64,000 nucleotides of DNA, taken from contig JAEVLN010000005.1 in NCBI GenBank assembly GCA_018350325.1, positions 3,792,142 through 3,856,141 on the forward strand, written 5' to 3'. This DNA is from Globodera rostochiensis. Lineage: Eukaryota; Nematoda; Chromadorea; Rhabditida; Heteroderidae. Of this stretch, positions 32,442 to 44,686 are shown in pieces. Made by a program: the position numbers and the translations under genes. Below the pieces are notes generated by a model, which made no database searches, was not told the origin of the DNA, and worked only from the letters and a program-made list of their open reading frames with translations. Each line of letters starts with the position of its first letter. Position 1 is the first letter of the stretch.

Positions 32442-33318
32442 ATGGAAGAGTTTTGTATTTTAATTTTGGTCTTATTTTTTGCAACAAATTCACTGGACAA
32501 AGCCGAATCCGTACAATTGGAGGGAACGCCACTCAATCCATTTGATGAAATATTCGGAGAAGGCTGGTGGGGCAATGAAAAAGACGAAGAATGGAATAAA
32601 TTAACGCTTGAACAAAATGTCCATTACCAAAACGACCGGCAGAAAACCCAAATTGGACAAATTGAACCCAATTCAAGTGATCAGATTGGACAAATTGAAC
32701 CCAATTCAACTGATCAGAATCCTCCTCTCACAGAGTCTGATCACTCTGGACAAATTGAACCCAATTCAACTGATCAGAATCCTCCTCTCACAGAGTCTGA
32801 TCACTCTGATAATGCCAAAAATGGGGCCAAACAGAACGAAATGATGGAAGAAGAAAATATTGCTAAAGTTGCGCGAAAACGTAAAATTATTGACAAATTC
32901 AACACAATGAAGGAAGAATTTAAGCAAAAAGGAAAATATTCGGCAAAAGAATGGGTTCAAATTGAGGAGAATATTGGGAAACATTTAAAAGTAAATCGCA
33001 CAAAAATATATGAATGGAAAAAAGAATTTCGCCTAAGTCGAAAAGTGTCCTATAAAAAAGAAGAATGTAAACATTTGGTTGAAAAATTTGTTCAAATGAA
33101 AGCCGAGTTAACGCGGGCCGGATTCAAAAACTCTCAAAATGAATTAGATAAAACTGTCTCAAAAGAATTGGGCCTCAATTTTAAACAATTTACAGGTGGA
33201 AAAATGAACTTGGCCAAACCAGTGAGTATTTCGAGCCGAATTTTATTATTTTATATTAATTAAAATTCTTTTACAGAACCACAAAATAAACACTCCCACA
33301 GCGAACAAAAGGAATTGA
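32442..33318 (+). pseudogene. triple-HTH family copy J (duplicate of I)
   Basis: Identical to copy I in exon 1 (32442-33221) and exon 2 (33277-33318), with the same one-base loss in module 2 and the same loss of module 3. The lesions therefore predate the segmental duplication. Confidence 0.85.
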
Positions 33319-34904
33319 TGAAACTTTAATTCTGTCGATGGACATTCTGTGGAAGAGAATGCCGCGGAAAATGTTCAGAAATAGAGAACTCAAATTCGGG
33401 GTGAATTGAATGATTGGTTTGCGAAACTGTTCCACAGACGCTCAAAAAAACACCATACGCGGCGGTTTTTGTACGTACGCCTTATTCTCTCCCGACGCTT
33501 AATTTTGGAAATTGGCTAATTCCGTAATTAGCCCATTTCCAAAATTAACCGTAACATATATATTGTTCGCGATTAAATCAAAGCAAAATTGAGCCTCTTA
33601 AGCTAAAAAATTTCTTTTCTAAAAATTCCGGATTTTAACTCCGGGGTTTTTACGCGCGGATTATCTGATCCGGATAAAATGGAATTCAGTTTTTAAAACC
33701 GGTCATTTGAACATTCTAAATTTTTCAACCAAATTTTTTTGCTCGGTTTTTGTCTTTTTGGGATAATTGTTGGGATTTATAAGAATATTTGTAAATGAAA
33801 TAAAATAAAATAACTAAAATGGTGAAATGTTAGCAAATAAAAAAAAATTCTTTGCAGTCACTCAGAAAATCAATAAATGGTGGCGATCATTTTCCAAATT
33901 TCTGCCAACCCTAAAAATTATTGATTACAATTGGAGGAAATGATGAAAAGTTTGGGTCGCTTAAATCTGTTAGGCCAAACATCCAATTTTGCCCAGACTA
34001 AAATCGGTAGAAAAACCTCGAAATTATCGAAATCGAAATTAGGGGAGGGGGGTCGGCGCCACCGAGAAAATTTTGAATTTTTGACTCAATTTGTTAACAG
34101 ATTTTCGGCCAAAAATTTAAAAATTCGGTCATTTTTTGAAGCTTTTTAGGAGTGATAAGAGTCCGGGAAATTTTTTTTGAGATTTAACGAAGTTGTTAAG
34201 AAAATTGGTCCAATAATTACGAATTTTACAAAAATAAAATTAATTTTCATTTATTTGCTTCGTCCACCATAGATGCTCACCGAAAGTGATAAAAAATAAA
34301 TGACTCAGTCGGGGTGGGGTCACTCAACTTTGAAGCTGAGGATTCTGATCAGTTGAATTGGGTTCAATTTGTCCAGAGTGATCAGACTCTTTGAGAAAGC
34401 ATTCTGATCAGTTGAATTGGAGTGATCAGACTCTGTGAGCGGAAGATTCTGATCAGTTGAATTGGAATGATCAGACTCTGTGAGAGTTTTTTTACAAAAC
34501 CTCAGCCAATAAATCGATGGCCTGCGGCCTTTCATTTGGTATCTCCATATGATCTATGATATGTCATATCTGTGTTTCAATTCCGTCGTATTGACTTGTT
34601 TACCGATATGATATCATATTCTACATTATGATTTCTCATTGCCGTAAACAATAGCCCGTATACGAAACTAATACCCCTTTCCAAATTCAAAAACTTGATT
34701 AAAATTAGAATTTGGGTCCCCTTTTTAACGGAAAAAATATACATCCCTAAGAATGGGATTTTTAGGGAATTGGAATGCGGTTTGGTTGTGGTGATAATGG
34801 TGAGTGGTTGGTGTGGGGAGATAAGTGTGGGTGGGGGTTCAGATCCCCGACTGTGTCAGTGATTATTTCTTATTTTTCTGTACAGTTACGGTGGTTAAAC
34901 AATT

Positions 34905-36835
34905 TTAAAAATTCTTTTTAACTTTTTCCAATTTTAGAAACAAATATTTTAGATGACAATTCACAACAAGCTTTTCATTCATTTTTTGTTGGACGAAATC
35001 AAAAAACATTTGGGGGATTTTGTTTTGCATTTTCCCATCCCTGACCCCCATATGACATATCATGGGCGGCACATGATTTTGCAGACGATTTAATTCAAAC
35101 TGGAATTTTGCTTCCGATAGATATCGTATCATGGGAGCATATCGGAGATACGCCGCAATTGAAATAGGCCCCCTGATGGTTTGTCTGTTTGACAGGTCAG
35201 ATATTTGGTTGTATTCGAATCCGATTGAGTGCAACTTAATTAATTTTCTTCGGCTCCTCTACTCACATCGCTCCTCCATTAAAGGAACATTTTTTTAAAA
35301 TAACTGCGCGCAAAAAAAGAATTTTTTTGAGCAACAAATCTTCTGAATTTTCGCTTCAAATTTCTTAACAATGATTACCAAAAAAAATTTCCCCGGCGGC
35401 GTCTGCCGGTACATTCGGTTTGGAGGTCCTGCAGTTGCGGATCAAGAAATTGACCAACTGCTATCTCTCTAAAAAGCTAACTTTTTTTCGCATAATAACA
35501 AAATTATCCACTTTTTGTCGATTAGATTCCGAAATCGAGTTTTTAGTCCTTGGAGCATTTTTGTTTGCACAATTTCGACATCATTCTTTAGGAAAATCTG
35601 ATTGCTTAGTGTTTGTTCCGCCAGGGCTGCGAACACATATTGAACGGCTACCGAAGAATCATCACAAAAAATGCGCGTTAACTCATCCATTGGCTTCAGA
35701 AGTGCAACAAGTTCATCAACAGTGACCCATTCCCTGTCTGTCAAATCCAAATCTCTGCGGTCTTTTTTGTAGGCAAAATTCTGCACCGCAACTCGTTGTT
35801 CTTTGAGCCTTGCGAGCATCAGATACGAAGCGTTCCATCTTATTGGCATATCCTGTATTTAGCAAATTATTTAAGTCTAAAGCTAAAATAGTATACTTGC
35901 AGCAACATATGTTCCGGCAAATCCTCTTCGAGTTGAATCTTACGGAACTCTCCGACAGCCAGATTCGAATGTTTAAAATGCCCTACAATATGACGACATT
36001 TGGAGAGCAATTGAGAAACCGGTGGATGTTTAAGTGAGTCCTTGACCACTAAATTGATTAGATGTGCTCCGCAGTCAAGGTGTCGGAACAGTTCGTCACA
36101 TTCAAACGCCTTAAAGATGCAATAAAAACATTTTTTACAAATAAAATTACTACTTTTTTCATATTAGCTCCACCATCACGCATAAATACATGTGTTTTTG
36201 GATAACGGAATTTCCCACGATTTCAGAAGTTCTCGCACCGTTTGATTAATTCGGTCACCAGTATAGCTGCCAGGAAAAGCCGCGACAGAAAGAACAAATG
36301 ACCTTTTTTCCATTCTTGGGTCCACTCCAAATATCTGTTGTAAAGCTCAGATATTCAAATTCATTGACTTCGACCAAAATCTTCTGCTTAACTGCGGCAT
36401 ATACTTTTGGCAGTATATTTTTTCTGTAGTGTGACTCATCTTTGAGTTGTTCTCTGCAGAATGCCCTTGTTGTCGGATTGTTCAAATGGCAAAATGAAGT
36501 CAAAGTGCAGACTATGTAATTGATGACTCTTTTGTCCGAACAGGAAAGCCCACCTGTTAATTATGAAATTAAAAAACAAAAAATACTAAAATAACTCCAC
36601 TGGTTATGCTCATGAACTTTTCGATTGCGCCTTTCTTCTGCGCATCTTCTTTATCAGATTCCAAACGCACAAATTCTTCGTAAAATTTGGTGCCTTTATG
36701 TTTGGCTTTTAGATGAAACAACAGTCCACTTGATGTCCAATTTTTTGTTGAAATTGTGTGTTTTTTCGCGTTTACTATCTTTGCATAATAAGCATTCGGC
36801 TCCTTGACCTCCTTCCACTTTATTATAGAGTCCAA
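34905..36835 (-). pseudogene. hAT transposase gene, second copy (broken)
   Basis: Read on the minus strand: exon 1 (36835 to about 36587) holds a BED-type zinc finger. The His part (SSGLLFHLKAKHKG) is in frame 1, while the CxxC part (ECLLCKD) is only found in another frame. Then GTTATT...AACAG intron; RVINYIVCTLTSFCHLNNPT leads to EYLSFTTDIWSG, a hallmark hAT string. After another shift comes SFVLSVAAFPGSYTGDRINQ, then VFMRDGGANMKK, an intron, AFECDELFRHLDCGAHLINL and DMPIRWNASYLML. At least three frameshifts make it non-functional. No hATC dimerisation block is visible. Confidence 0.7.
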
Positions 36836-37059
36836 TTTTCCAAATATTTGAAGTCATATTACTATAATTTCAGAAATTTTGCCTAAATTATAAATTAACC
36901 CCAGATTATGGCATTAGTTATTTTAGCTTGCCCATACTATTAGCATTATCCTTACAAGAAAACCATATGCAAAATATTATATGCTCTCCATCAAAGTTTT
37001 GGATTTTGAATTTTATTTTGTGGTGTTTAGTTGCGTGTGCTAATTTTGAATATAAAATT

Positions 37060-37270
37060 GGATGACGCCCAAAAAATTTGTACAAAAAATACGTTGGACC
37101 AAACAAATATTTGTAACAAATATTTGTACAATATTTTTTTTGGGTTTTGGTTTTTTTTGGGTTGAGCCCCAATTTGACCAAACAAACAAAAACAAAAATT
37201 TTTGGGTCCAATTTTTTGTACAAATATTTGGGTTTTTTTGTACAATTATTTGTTTGGTCCGTACTCTACT
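37060..37270. mobile_element. TTTGTTTGGTCC palindromic MITE-like element
   Basis: ACGTTGGACCAAACAAATATTTG on the left (written 37090 onwards) and ACAATTATTTGTTTGGTCCG on the right are inverted. The interior is an almost tandem GGTTTTGGTTTTTTTTGGG / CCCCAATTTGACCAAAC pattern. Related to the element at 63394-63549. Confidence 0.55.
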
Positions 37271-37279
37271 CTTAATCAC

Positions 37280-38040
37280 AGCGATTCGATTTTGGGCCTC
37301 TAGTTCAGAAAAGATTTAAATTTTGTCCTAGTGGTCTGTGAGCTTTCCAACAAAAAAAGGTAGGGGGTTTGAATCCCCTCCACTCAATTGTTAATTTTCG
37401 GTGAATTGATTCATCAGTTCCCCCGAAAGGTAATAAAAAGTTCTATGGGTTGCATACTACTGCAGGGATGCACCTCAGTGTTACACGTTCTCTCTCGTTA
37501 CTCAAGTGTGTCTAACCGTCCCTCTCACTTTTACACACTATTTCGTCAATTTAGCATTTCTGGGCCTAACCTTTTTGGGAGCTATCCAATCGCTTAGCTC
37601 TTGCTTATAAATAACTTCTACGAATCAAGGGCTTTCGAATGGTACTAAATTCGAAAGTTCCGGATGCTTTTTTTATTGTTGAAAAAGGTGAGAGAGAACG
37701 CCAAAATGAGAGAAAGAAAGGAAATTTGTATAATTCTCTCGCACTCTCTATTTATTGGCACACATCTCGTTTTTTGAGTCGCTGTGTAATGAAGTAAGAC
37801 ATTTCATCTCATCGAAATGACGTTTTCCCGGATGACACCGCAACTCGCTATCAACATTACGCATTTTGAGCAGCAGGCCAACCCTATTTAAAAATTTTAT
37901 ACTATAAATTAATTTAAATTGTATTATTTCATTATTTCAAATGTTTATGCCATCGCACTGATAGTTAAAAAAATGTGACAAAAAATTATAGAAAATGATA
38001 TTAAATGTCAAATGTTTTTTCCCAAATCATTGATCCTTCA
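37280..38040. other. intergenic region
   Basis: No gene seen. A tRNA-like scrap (GTCCTAGTGGTCTGTGAGC ... GGGTTTGAATCCCCTCC, 37326-37380) has A- and B-box-like strings without a cloverleaf. 37590-37660 is a diverged relative of the hairpin region at 24250-24330. Confidence 0.35.
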
Positions 38041-38065
38041 TCAAATACTCCCCGAATTTATATTC

Positions 38066-39111
38066 TCATTTTCCTGAATATTTGATAAAATTCTCTTCCA
38101 CAGAATGTCCATCGACAGAATTTGGATGAAATTGCTGCCGTTTAAATTGGTTTTTCCATCTATACAAAGTGCAGACATTAATTTTGAACCTTTTGGCGAT
38201 TTCCTCGTCACTAATTTTAGACGTTTGGTCCTTAATTGCATAATAACGTTTCATCAATTCCATTTGTTCGCTGTCGGAGTGTTTATGGATTGGTTCTGCA
38301 AAAGAATTTTTAATTAATATAAATAAATTATTAAATTTGGGAATACTCACTGGTTTGGCCAAGTTTTCGTTTCCATTTTTGAATTGTTCTATCACTTAGT
38401 CCAAACTCTTTCGCCACAGTTTTATCTAATTCATTTTGATAAGAGTTTTTGAATCCGGCCCGCTTTAACTCGGCTTTCATTTGATCAAATTGCTCTACCA
38501 AATGTTTACGTTCTTCTTTTTCATAGAACACTTTTCGACTTAAGCCAAATTCTTTTTTCCATTTATATATTTTTGAGCGACTTACTTTCAAATGATTAGC
38601 AATTTTATCCTCAATTGTATTCCTTTCTTTTGCCGAATATTTTCCTTTTTGCTTACGTGGAATTTGTCGATGATTTTACGTTTTCGCTCGTCTTCAGCAT
38701 TATTTTCTTCCCCATTTTTGGCATTATCAGAGTGATCAGACTCTGTGAGAGGAGGATTCTGATCAGTTGAATTGGGTTCAATTTGTCCAAGCTGATCAGT
38801 TGAATTGGGTTCAATTTGTCCAAACTGATCAGTTGAATTGCGTTCAATTGTCCAAGCTGATCAGTTGAATTGGGTTCAATTTGTCCAATTTGGGTGTTCT
38901 GCCGGTCGATTTGGTGATGGACATTTTGTCCAAAGTTTGTTGGCGGCATTTTCAAATCTTCGGCTTCACCTTTGTCCCACCAGCCTTCTCCGAATATTTC
39001 TTCAAATGGTTTGATTGGCGTTTCCTCCAATTTTACTTTTACGGAATTGGCTTTGTCCAGTGAATTTGTTGCAAAGAATAAAAACAAAATTAAAATCCAA
39101 AATTCTTCCAT
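38066..39111 (-). pseudogene. triple-HTH family copy K
   Basis: Minus strand from 39111 (MEEFWILILFLFFA). One base is lost inside the repeats (TTCAATTGTCC for TTCAATTTGTCC, near 38848), so the frame slips after NSTDQLGQ. A 16-bp loss in module 1 (CACGTAAGC at about 38653) adds a second shift. Module 2 (VAKEFGLSDRTIQKWKR), the intron (donor after 38351, acceptor before 38295) and exon 2 (38295-38066, IAKRFKINVCTLYRWKN) stay open in their own frame. The tail ends ENFIKYSGK after another small deletion. Confidence 0.8.
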
Positions 39112-39184
39112 TTTATTTGCGCAAAAAAACCCTCTGAATTTAGGAACTAAATATTATTTAGCTATGATAAAAAAATTCTTTGAA

Positions 39185-39225
39185 AGTAATAAATGACAGC
39201 TCCAATTGAATGGGCATTCGCATAA
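39185..39225 (-). promoter_or_regulatory. type A conserved upstream block (copy K)
   Basis: Reverse strand of GTAATAAATGACAGCTCCAATTGAATGGGCATTCGCATAAATC. The tail TGTCATTTATTAC is kept but the inner arm GTGGGC is degraded to GGAGC. Confidence 0.45.
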
Positions 39226-39229
39226 ATCA

Positions 39230-40800
39230 TATTCTTAATAATATGGCCTAATCATTTTTCACCAGGACCAAATCAATATTCCTGTCATCTCATAAATATT
39301 TTTCTAAAACCTTTATTTATTTATATAAATCATATTCTTAAATAATTACTATCTCATCCGAATAAATAACATTTCATAAATATTTCCAAAACCTTTTGAA
39401 TCGAGACCAAATTAGCCGTTGATGAATATAGCTTTTCACACACCCACCTTTTGACTTCCCCTTGCGCCCATAGGTACAATTCGGTTCGATTTGTCTCATC
39501 AAGAGCTATTGTTTGATCCCAAATTTTCCCGGATTGGTCCATCAGGAAAGACCCGAGTATAGTTCAAAAGCCAAAAGTCGTTTTTTGCCTTAATTTGCAA
39601 AATTTTAAACCGGTTCAAAAACCACTTTACATTCTCTATTTTTATTTTATATTGATATATTCGTAATTTTGAAAGCTTATATGGTCACGGGCTCCTAACT
39701 TGCTTCAAAGTGGTTGAGCCAAAAAAATCCACGGATTCGTGCGTTAGGCTTAGAGTAGAGTCGAATGGTATATAATATGTTAAATTCTGAGAACTACGCG
39801 TATTACAAATTTTTACAAGATTTGCACTTGCGTAATTAAACCCTTACAAAAAGGTGAAAGGAAAATCCCCAGGAACATGGAAATCCGGGGGAAACCGAGT
39901 GGAAGGAGTGGGTCAAAATTGGTACATAGAAATGTGGCAATTTTGCCAATGCACAAAATGGTCCGGAAGATAGAATTTTGGGAAATGGGGACATGAAAAA
40001 GGTCAGAAACTTTTGGCCTCAAAGGACAGCAAGTTTGGGGAGAAGCCCTGGGGGCAATGGGCAAATGTGAGTTGGGGAGGGAGTTGCCCAAAGGAAGGAA
40101 ATTGGAAGGGAACGGGCCTAAGCAGTATTTTGAACTGCTCGCCAGGCCGGTGAAGATTGCTGGGGACAAATGAGGGTAGATTGATTGGGGAAGGACATAT
40201 ATGGGGAAGTTGTCGCAACAATCGTGCGATGGACTTTTTTGGGTGGGAGACAGAACGATGATAAGAACACACAAAGTGTCGCTCACAAAACGTAAAGTGG
40301 GGGGGGGTGGCAGAAGATAACAGTGATTTGGGGGGGGGGGGAGTGGTAAACAAGTGCAAAATTGGCCAGGGGTGAAAAAGTTGCCCTTCCTCGTCATTCC
40401 CCAAATCTGTCAATCAATTTGATTGGCATAGGAATCCTTGAATTCCGACAATATGGCTAGTGTTGATATGTGTTTGGCGAGAAAACATGGCTCTGCGGGC
40501 CCAAAAATGACGTTCTGAGTGGCCAGCTGCGATTCTCCGGCGTTCGTCGGTGGTTGTTGGTCGGATGTTGGGTTCGGGATCCGCAGCGTTGTTGGAGTCG
40601 GTGCTGATGGTGACGGCGAATTCGGGCTTTTGAGGACGTCGATGAAAAGGGGTCTGCTGGGGATTTGGGCGGTTGGTCGTCCGGGCTGATGTCGTCAGAG
40701 TGGTGGATTGGCGGTGGCGCGGTCTCGGCGCGGGGGAGGGACGACTCGATGGTTGGGATGTGGAGAGTTTGGGTGTCGGGTTTCCGAATGGTCAATTAGG
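39230..40800. other. intergenic region with a higher-G+C block
   Basis: 39230-39800 is A+T-rich and empty apart from type-A flank relatives. 39830-40800 is more G+C-rich; minus-strand ORFs there (e.g. 40795-40457) are Pro/Ser-rich and resemble no family. On the plus strand EENPQ/NGDMKKVRNFWPQ-like pieces occur with stops. It may be a decayed retroelement or gene; not called. Confidence 0.3.
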
Positions 40801-41112
40801 GGAAATTTTTGGGATTCGTTTCATTTAAACACTTAGTGCTAAATGCGGAGAGACCAAAAAATCTTGATAATAAGAAGCAGAATGCCCTCAACAAGGGAAG
40901 AGACGGAAACGACTATAATGTATGTCGGTAGGGGATGCCTTTTTGGGCAAGAGAAGCCGATCCCGAAATACAATGCCGAGGAAGCAAGGTTAAGAAGAAA
41001 ACCTTGGCGATGGTTTTGGGGTTCAACTTACTTTGTCCTGACTTTTACGGAAATCGGAAATACGGTCATGCAATGAGGAAGATAAAAACAAGAGTGAATT
41101 TGGATGGAATTG

Positions 41113-42609
41113 CTATCGTTTAAATTGCTTTTTCCATCTAAACAAAGTGACTTTTCCAATTTTCAACATTTTGGCAATGTTCTCATCACTAATTTTAGAA
41201 TTTTCGTCCTTAATTTCATAATAAAGTTTCATCAATTCCTTTTTTTCGCTGTGGGAGTGTTTAGGTACTGTAAAAGAATTTTAATTAATATAAACAACTA
41301 ATAAATTTGGGCTCCAAATACTCACCGGTTTTGCCAAGTTCACTTTTCTAATTGGAAATTGTTGTAAAATTGAGCCCCAACTTTTTTGCGACAGTTTTAT
41401 CTAATTCATTTCTATAAGAATTAAAGCGTGGCCCTAATTATAATATAGGTTGGATAAGAACCGAACCGAAGCATAGCGGTTAACCGAACCGAAAAAGTGC
41501 CAGGTATCGGTCTCAGTTCGGTTTGAAACCGACAGCCTTACTCTCGACGTCTGAATCTCTCTTTTCCGAATGCTAGTCATTGAAAATAAATTTGGGGTAA
41601 AATCGTAAATTAAGTCGAAAGTTGTTAAATAATTGGAGAAAAACTTTCATTATGTAATTTTTCGTTTGGGGGGGGGGAGGCTGAATTTAAATATTAATTA
41701 AAGATACGTTTCGAATGAGTTGTGCTATTTTTGGGGGACTTTTTTTAAAAAATTGCTACGAACAAAAAAACGAGAATTTAATTAATATAAATAATTAATT
41801 GGGTTCAAAATACTCACTGCTTTTGCCAAGTTCACTTTTCCAATTGGAAATTGTTGTAAAATTGAGCCCCAACTTTTTTGCGACAGTTTTATCTAATTCA
41901 TTTCTATAAGAATTTTTGAATCCGTCCCGCTTTAACTCGGCTTTCATTTGATCAAATTTCATTATCAAATTTTTTATCTCATTTTTTGGATTTGTTCGAT
42001 TTATGCCAAATTCTTTTTTCCATTTATATATTTTGAGCGACAGACTTTTAAATGTTTAGCAATTTTTACCTCAATTTGAGTTCTTTCTTTTTTCGAATAT
42101 TTTCTTTTTTGCTTATATTCGTTTCTAATTGCGTGAAATTTGTCAACAATTTTACGTTTTCGCTCATCTTCAACGTTAATTTCGTTCTGTTCCTCGCCAT
42201 TGTAATTATCAGAGTGATCAGACGTTGTGAGAGGAGGATTCTGATCAGTTGAATTGGGTTCAATTTGTCCAAAGTGATCAGTCTCTGTGAGATGAGGAGG
42301 ATTCTGATCAGTTGAATTGGGTTCAATTTGTCCAGAGTGATCAGACTCTGTGAGAGGAGGAGGATTCTGATCAGTTAAATTGGGTTCAATTTTTCCAATT
42401 TGGGTGTTCTGCCGGTCGATTTGGTGATGTAAAGTGTGTTCAAGCGTTAATTTATTCCATTCTTCGTCTTTGTCATTGTCCCACCAGCCTTCTCCGAATA
42501 TTTCATCAATTATTTTGAGTGGCGTTTCCTCCAATTGTACGGATTCGGCTTTGTCTAGTGAATTTGTTGCAAAGAGTGACACCAAAATTAAAATCCAAAA
42601 CTCTTCCAT
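41113..42609 (-). pseudogene. triple-HTH family copy L, broken and interrupted
   Basis: Minus strand from 42609 (MEEFWILILVSLFA). Motif DEIFGEGWWDNDKDEEW and three NPP-type repeats are fine. In module 1 one A is missing (CGCTCAAAATATATAAATGG) and the frame ends at 42001. Module 2 continues in another frame to the donor at 41818. The intron is occupied by the 345-bp dispersed repeat in inverse orientation (about 41421-41770). A second, slightly different module-2/donor end (41326-41420) lies beyond it, then exon 2 (41267-41113, IAKMLKIGKVTLFRWKK), which stops at CGA-TAG exactly as copy A does. Probably two paralogues joined. Confidence 0.75.
41421..41770 (-). repeat. inverted copy of the 345-bp dispersed repeat
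   Basis: Reverse complement of 23147-23495, nearly identical (e.g. ATGCTAGTCATTG against ATGAATAGCATTC-type small changes). It lies between two module-2 end fragments of copy L. Confidence 0.8.
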
Positions 42610-42649
42610 TTTCTACAAAGAAACATATAAATTTGGGAGATTTATTTAA

Positions 42650-43230
42650 AATTATTTTAATTAAACGAAAAATTCGATAGATGTAAAATTTTCAAGAATG
42701 TACTTTAAAAATGAGAATTTGGCGTGAGTGTTGAAAATTTAGGGGTTTTAATAGAAATATCTTGTTTGGCATTGTGTATATTCAAAATTTTCAAAAGAAA
42801 GTGGTCTTTTTATCAAAAAATGGTCATTTTATTAAATCACGTTTCTATTTTCCATCATGTCTTCAGTAAAGAGTAAAAATTCATTCAATCCCGAATGGGA
42901 AAAACCAATTTTGTCAAACGTAGTAGAAGGGGAAATGGCCAATTTACTAGGTATATTTTCCATCAATTTTCTTAACAAACATTGTTAAAATTTCCAAAAA
43001 AAATTTTCATGGCGGCGCCTATCGCGCCGCCGTACTCTCATAAAATTGGTTGCAATTCCCCTAACAAATTAAGTCAAAAATTCGGCGCTTATCGGCACCC
43101 CCTCCCCCCCCCCGTCACTTTTCCCCAAAAATTTTTGAAAAATCACTTGGAAATCAACATGCATGTACTTGGGGATTGACTTTACCCGATCGCAACCCTG
43201 GTATATAGCTTGGATTAAAAAATTATTGAA
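42650..43230. other. intergenic region
   Basis: No gene seen. GTTAAAATTTCCAAAAAAAA.. followed by the GGCGGCGCCTATCGCGCCGCC core at 43012-43034 is one of the dispersed G+C palindromes. A C run lies near 43101-43112. Confidence 0.4.
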
Positions 43231-43231
43231 A

Positions 43232-43276
43232 GAAATAAATGACAGGCCACAATTTGGCCATTTATTTATATAAATC
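43232..43276 (-). promoter_or_regulatory. type A conserved upstream block (copy L)
   Basis: Reverse strand of AATAAATGACAGGCCACAATTTGGCCATTTATTTATATAAATC. Here the palindrome arms are GGCCA/TGGCC, so both arms changed together, which keeps the pairing. Compensatory change hints that the palindrome itself matters or that it was copied by template switching. Confidence 0.4.
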
Positions 43277-43627
43277 ATATTCTTTAATAATTACTATCTC
43301 ATCCAAATCAATAATATTTATGACATTTCATAAATATTTTTTCCTTTACATTTAAACCGGGAACAAAATCAATATTTATGACTAGGGATGGCATTTATAT
43401 GCACATAAAATCTTGAAATATGTGCATAAAATATGCACGAAAAATTGCAAAATATGCACATAAATTTTTCCAAAATCAATATAAAATTTCCGCAAATCTC
43501 GAAAAAGTCAATCTGACATTTCGTCGTGGAGTCTTATGAAATGGTCAGTGACAGCATCGGCAAGTGCGACCCCCGGGGGAGGAGATATGAGACATTTAAC
43601 ATTTTACAGTTAACAAAAACATCGCAA

Positions 43628-43735
43628 GTTTATTGATTTTCTGAGTGAATCTAAAAGATTTTTTATATCTGCTTTTATTTAGGATTCACAATTTTAGTTA
43701 TTTATTTTGTTTACAATAAATTTATATAAATCCCA
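43628..43735 (+). promoter_or_regulatory. type B conserved upstream block (copy M)
   Basis: TATTGATTTTCTGAGTGAAT, ACAATTTTAGTTATTTATTT, TTTACAATAAATTTATATAA and ATCCCAACAATTATC, directly before the copy M start. Confidence 0.45.
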
Positions 43736-43749
43736 ACAATTATCATAAA

Positions 43750-44663
43750 ATGAATGAGTTTTGGATTTTAATTTTGGTGGCATTCTTTGCAACAAATTCA
43801 CTCGACAAAGCCGAATCCGTAAAAGTGAAATTGGAGGAAACGCCACTCAAAATAATTGATGAAATATTCGGAGAAGGCTGGTGGGACAATGATAAAGCCG
43901 AAGAATGGCATAAATTAACGCTTGAACAAAATGCCCTTCACCAAATCGACCGGCAGAACACCCAAATTGGACAAATTAAATCCAATTCAACTGATCAGCT
44001 TGGACAAATTGAACCAAATTCAACTGATCAGCTTGGACAAATTGAACCAAATTCAACTGATCTAAACGCTCCTCTCACAGAGTCTGATCACTCTGAGAAG
44101 TCCAAAAATAGTGAAGAGCTGAACGAAATAATCAATGAATACAAATCGAAGAAAGAATTTGGTCTGTGCTGTGTCGAAAAATGCGTAACTTTGGGAAGAA
44201 AAAAAATGAGCGCAAAAATTTGATAGAGAAATTTGATCAAAAGAAAGTCGAGTTAAAGCGGGACGGATTCAAAAGTTCATATAAAAAAACTGTCGCAAAA
44301 GAATTGGGCCTCAGTTTTGTAACAATTTACGATTGGAAACAAAAACTTGGCCAAACCGGTGAGTATTTTGAGCTCAATTTATTATTTATATTAATTACAA
44401 ATTCTTTTACAGCACCAAATAAACACCCCCACAGCAAACAAATGGAATTGATGAAACGTTATTATGAAATTAAGGACCAAACGCCTAAAATTAGGGACGA
44501 GGCCATTGCAAAAATGTTGAAAATTGGAAGTGCCACTTTGAAGGGATGGAAAAGCCAATTTAAACGACAGCAATTGCATCCAAATTCTGTCGATGGACAT
44601 TTTGTGGAAGAAATTGCCGGTCAAATGTCCAGGAAATTGGCAACTCGAATTCAAAGTGAATGA
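43750..44663 (+). pseudogene. triple-HTH family copy M
   Basis: MNEFWILILVAFFA start, DEIFGEGWWDNDKAEEW and three repeats are intact. A deletion removes nearly all of module 1 (INEYKSKKEFGLCC...) and shifts the frame to a stop at 44223. Module 2 (VAKELGLSFVTIYDWKQ) is open in another frame to a normal donor (44358|GTGAGTATTT). Exon 2 (44413-44663) is open: IAKMLKIGSATLKGWKS, tail SVDGHFVEEIAGQMSRK. The BEL/Pao element begins 24 bp after its stop codon. Confidence 0.8.
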
Positions 44664-44686
44664 ATGGTCAATGATTTTGAAAAAGA

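Larger units (their letters stand above)
30279..36161. repeat. segmental duplication, second copy (~5.88 kb)
   Basis: Direct repeat of 23412-29378, separated by about 900 bp. It has 10 instead of 12 minisatellite units (31691-32108) and continues into intact upstream hAT sequence beyond 36161, so this copy or its source is the parental arrangement. Confidence 0.9.

Noticed and set aside
39813..40413. A 194-codon Pro/Leu-rich gene on the minus strand
   Set aside because: Two overlapping frames are both open because of G/A-rich opposite strand sequence; no domain, start context or splice signal supports either.
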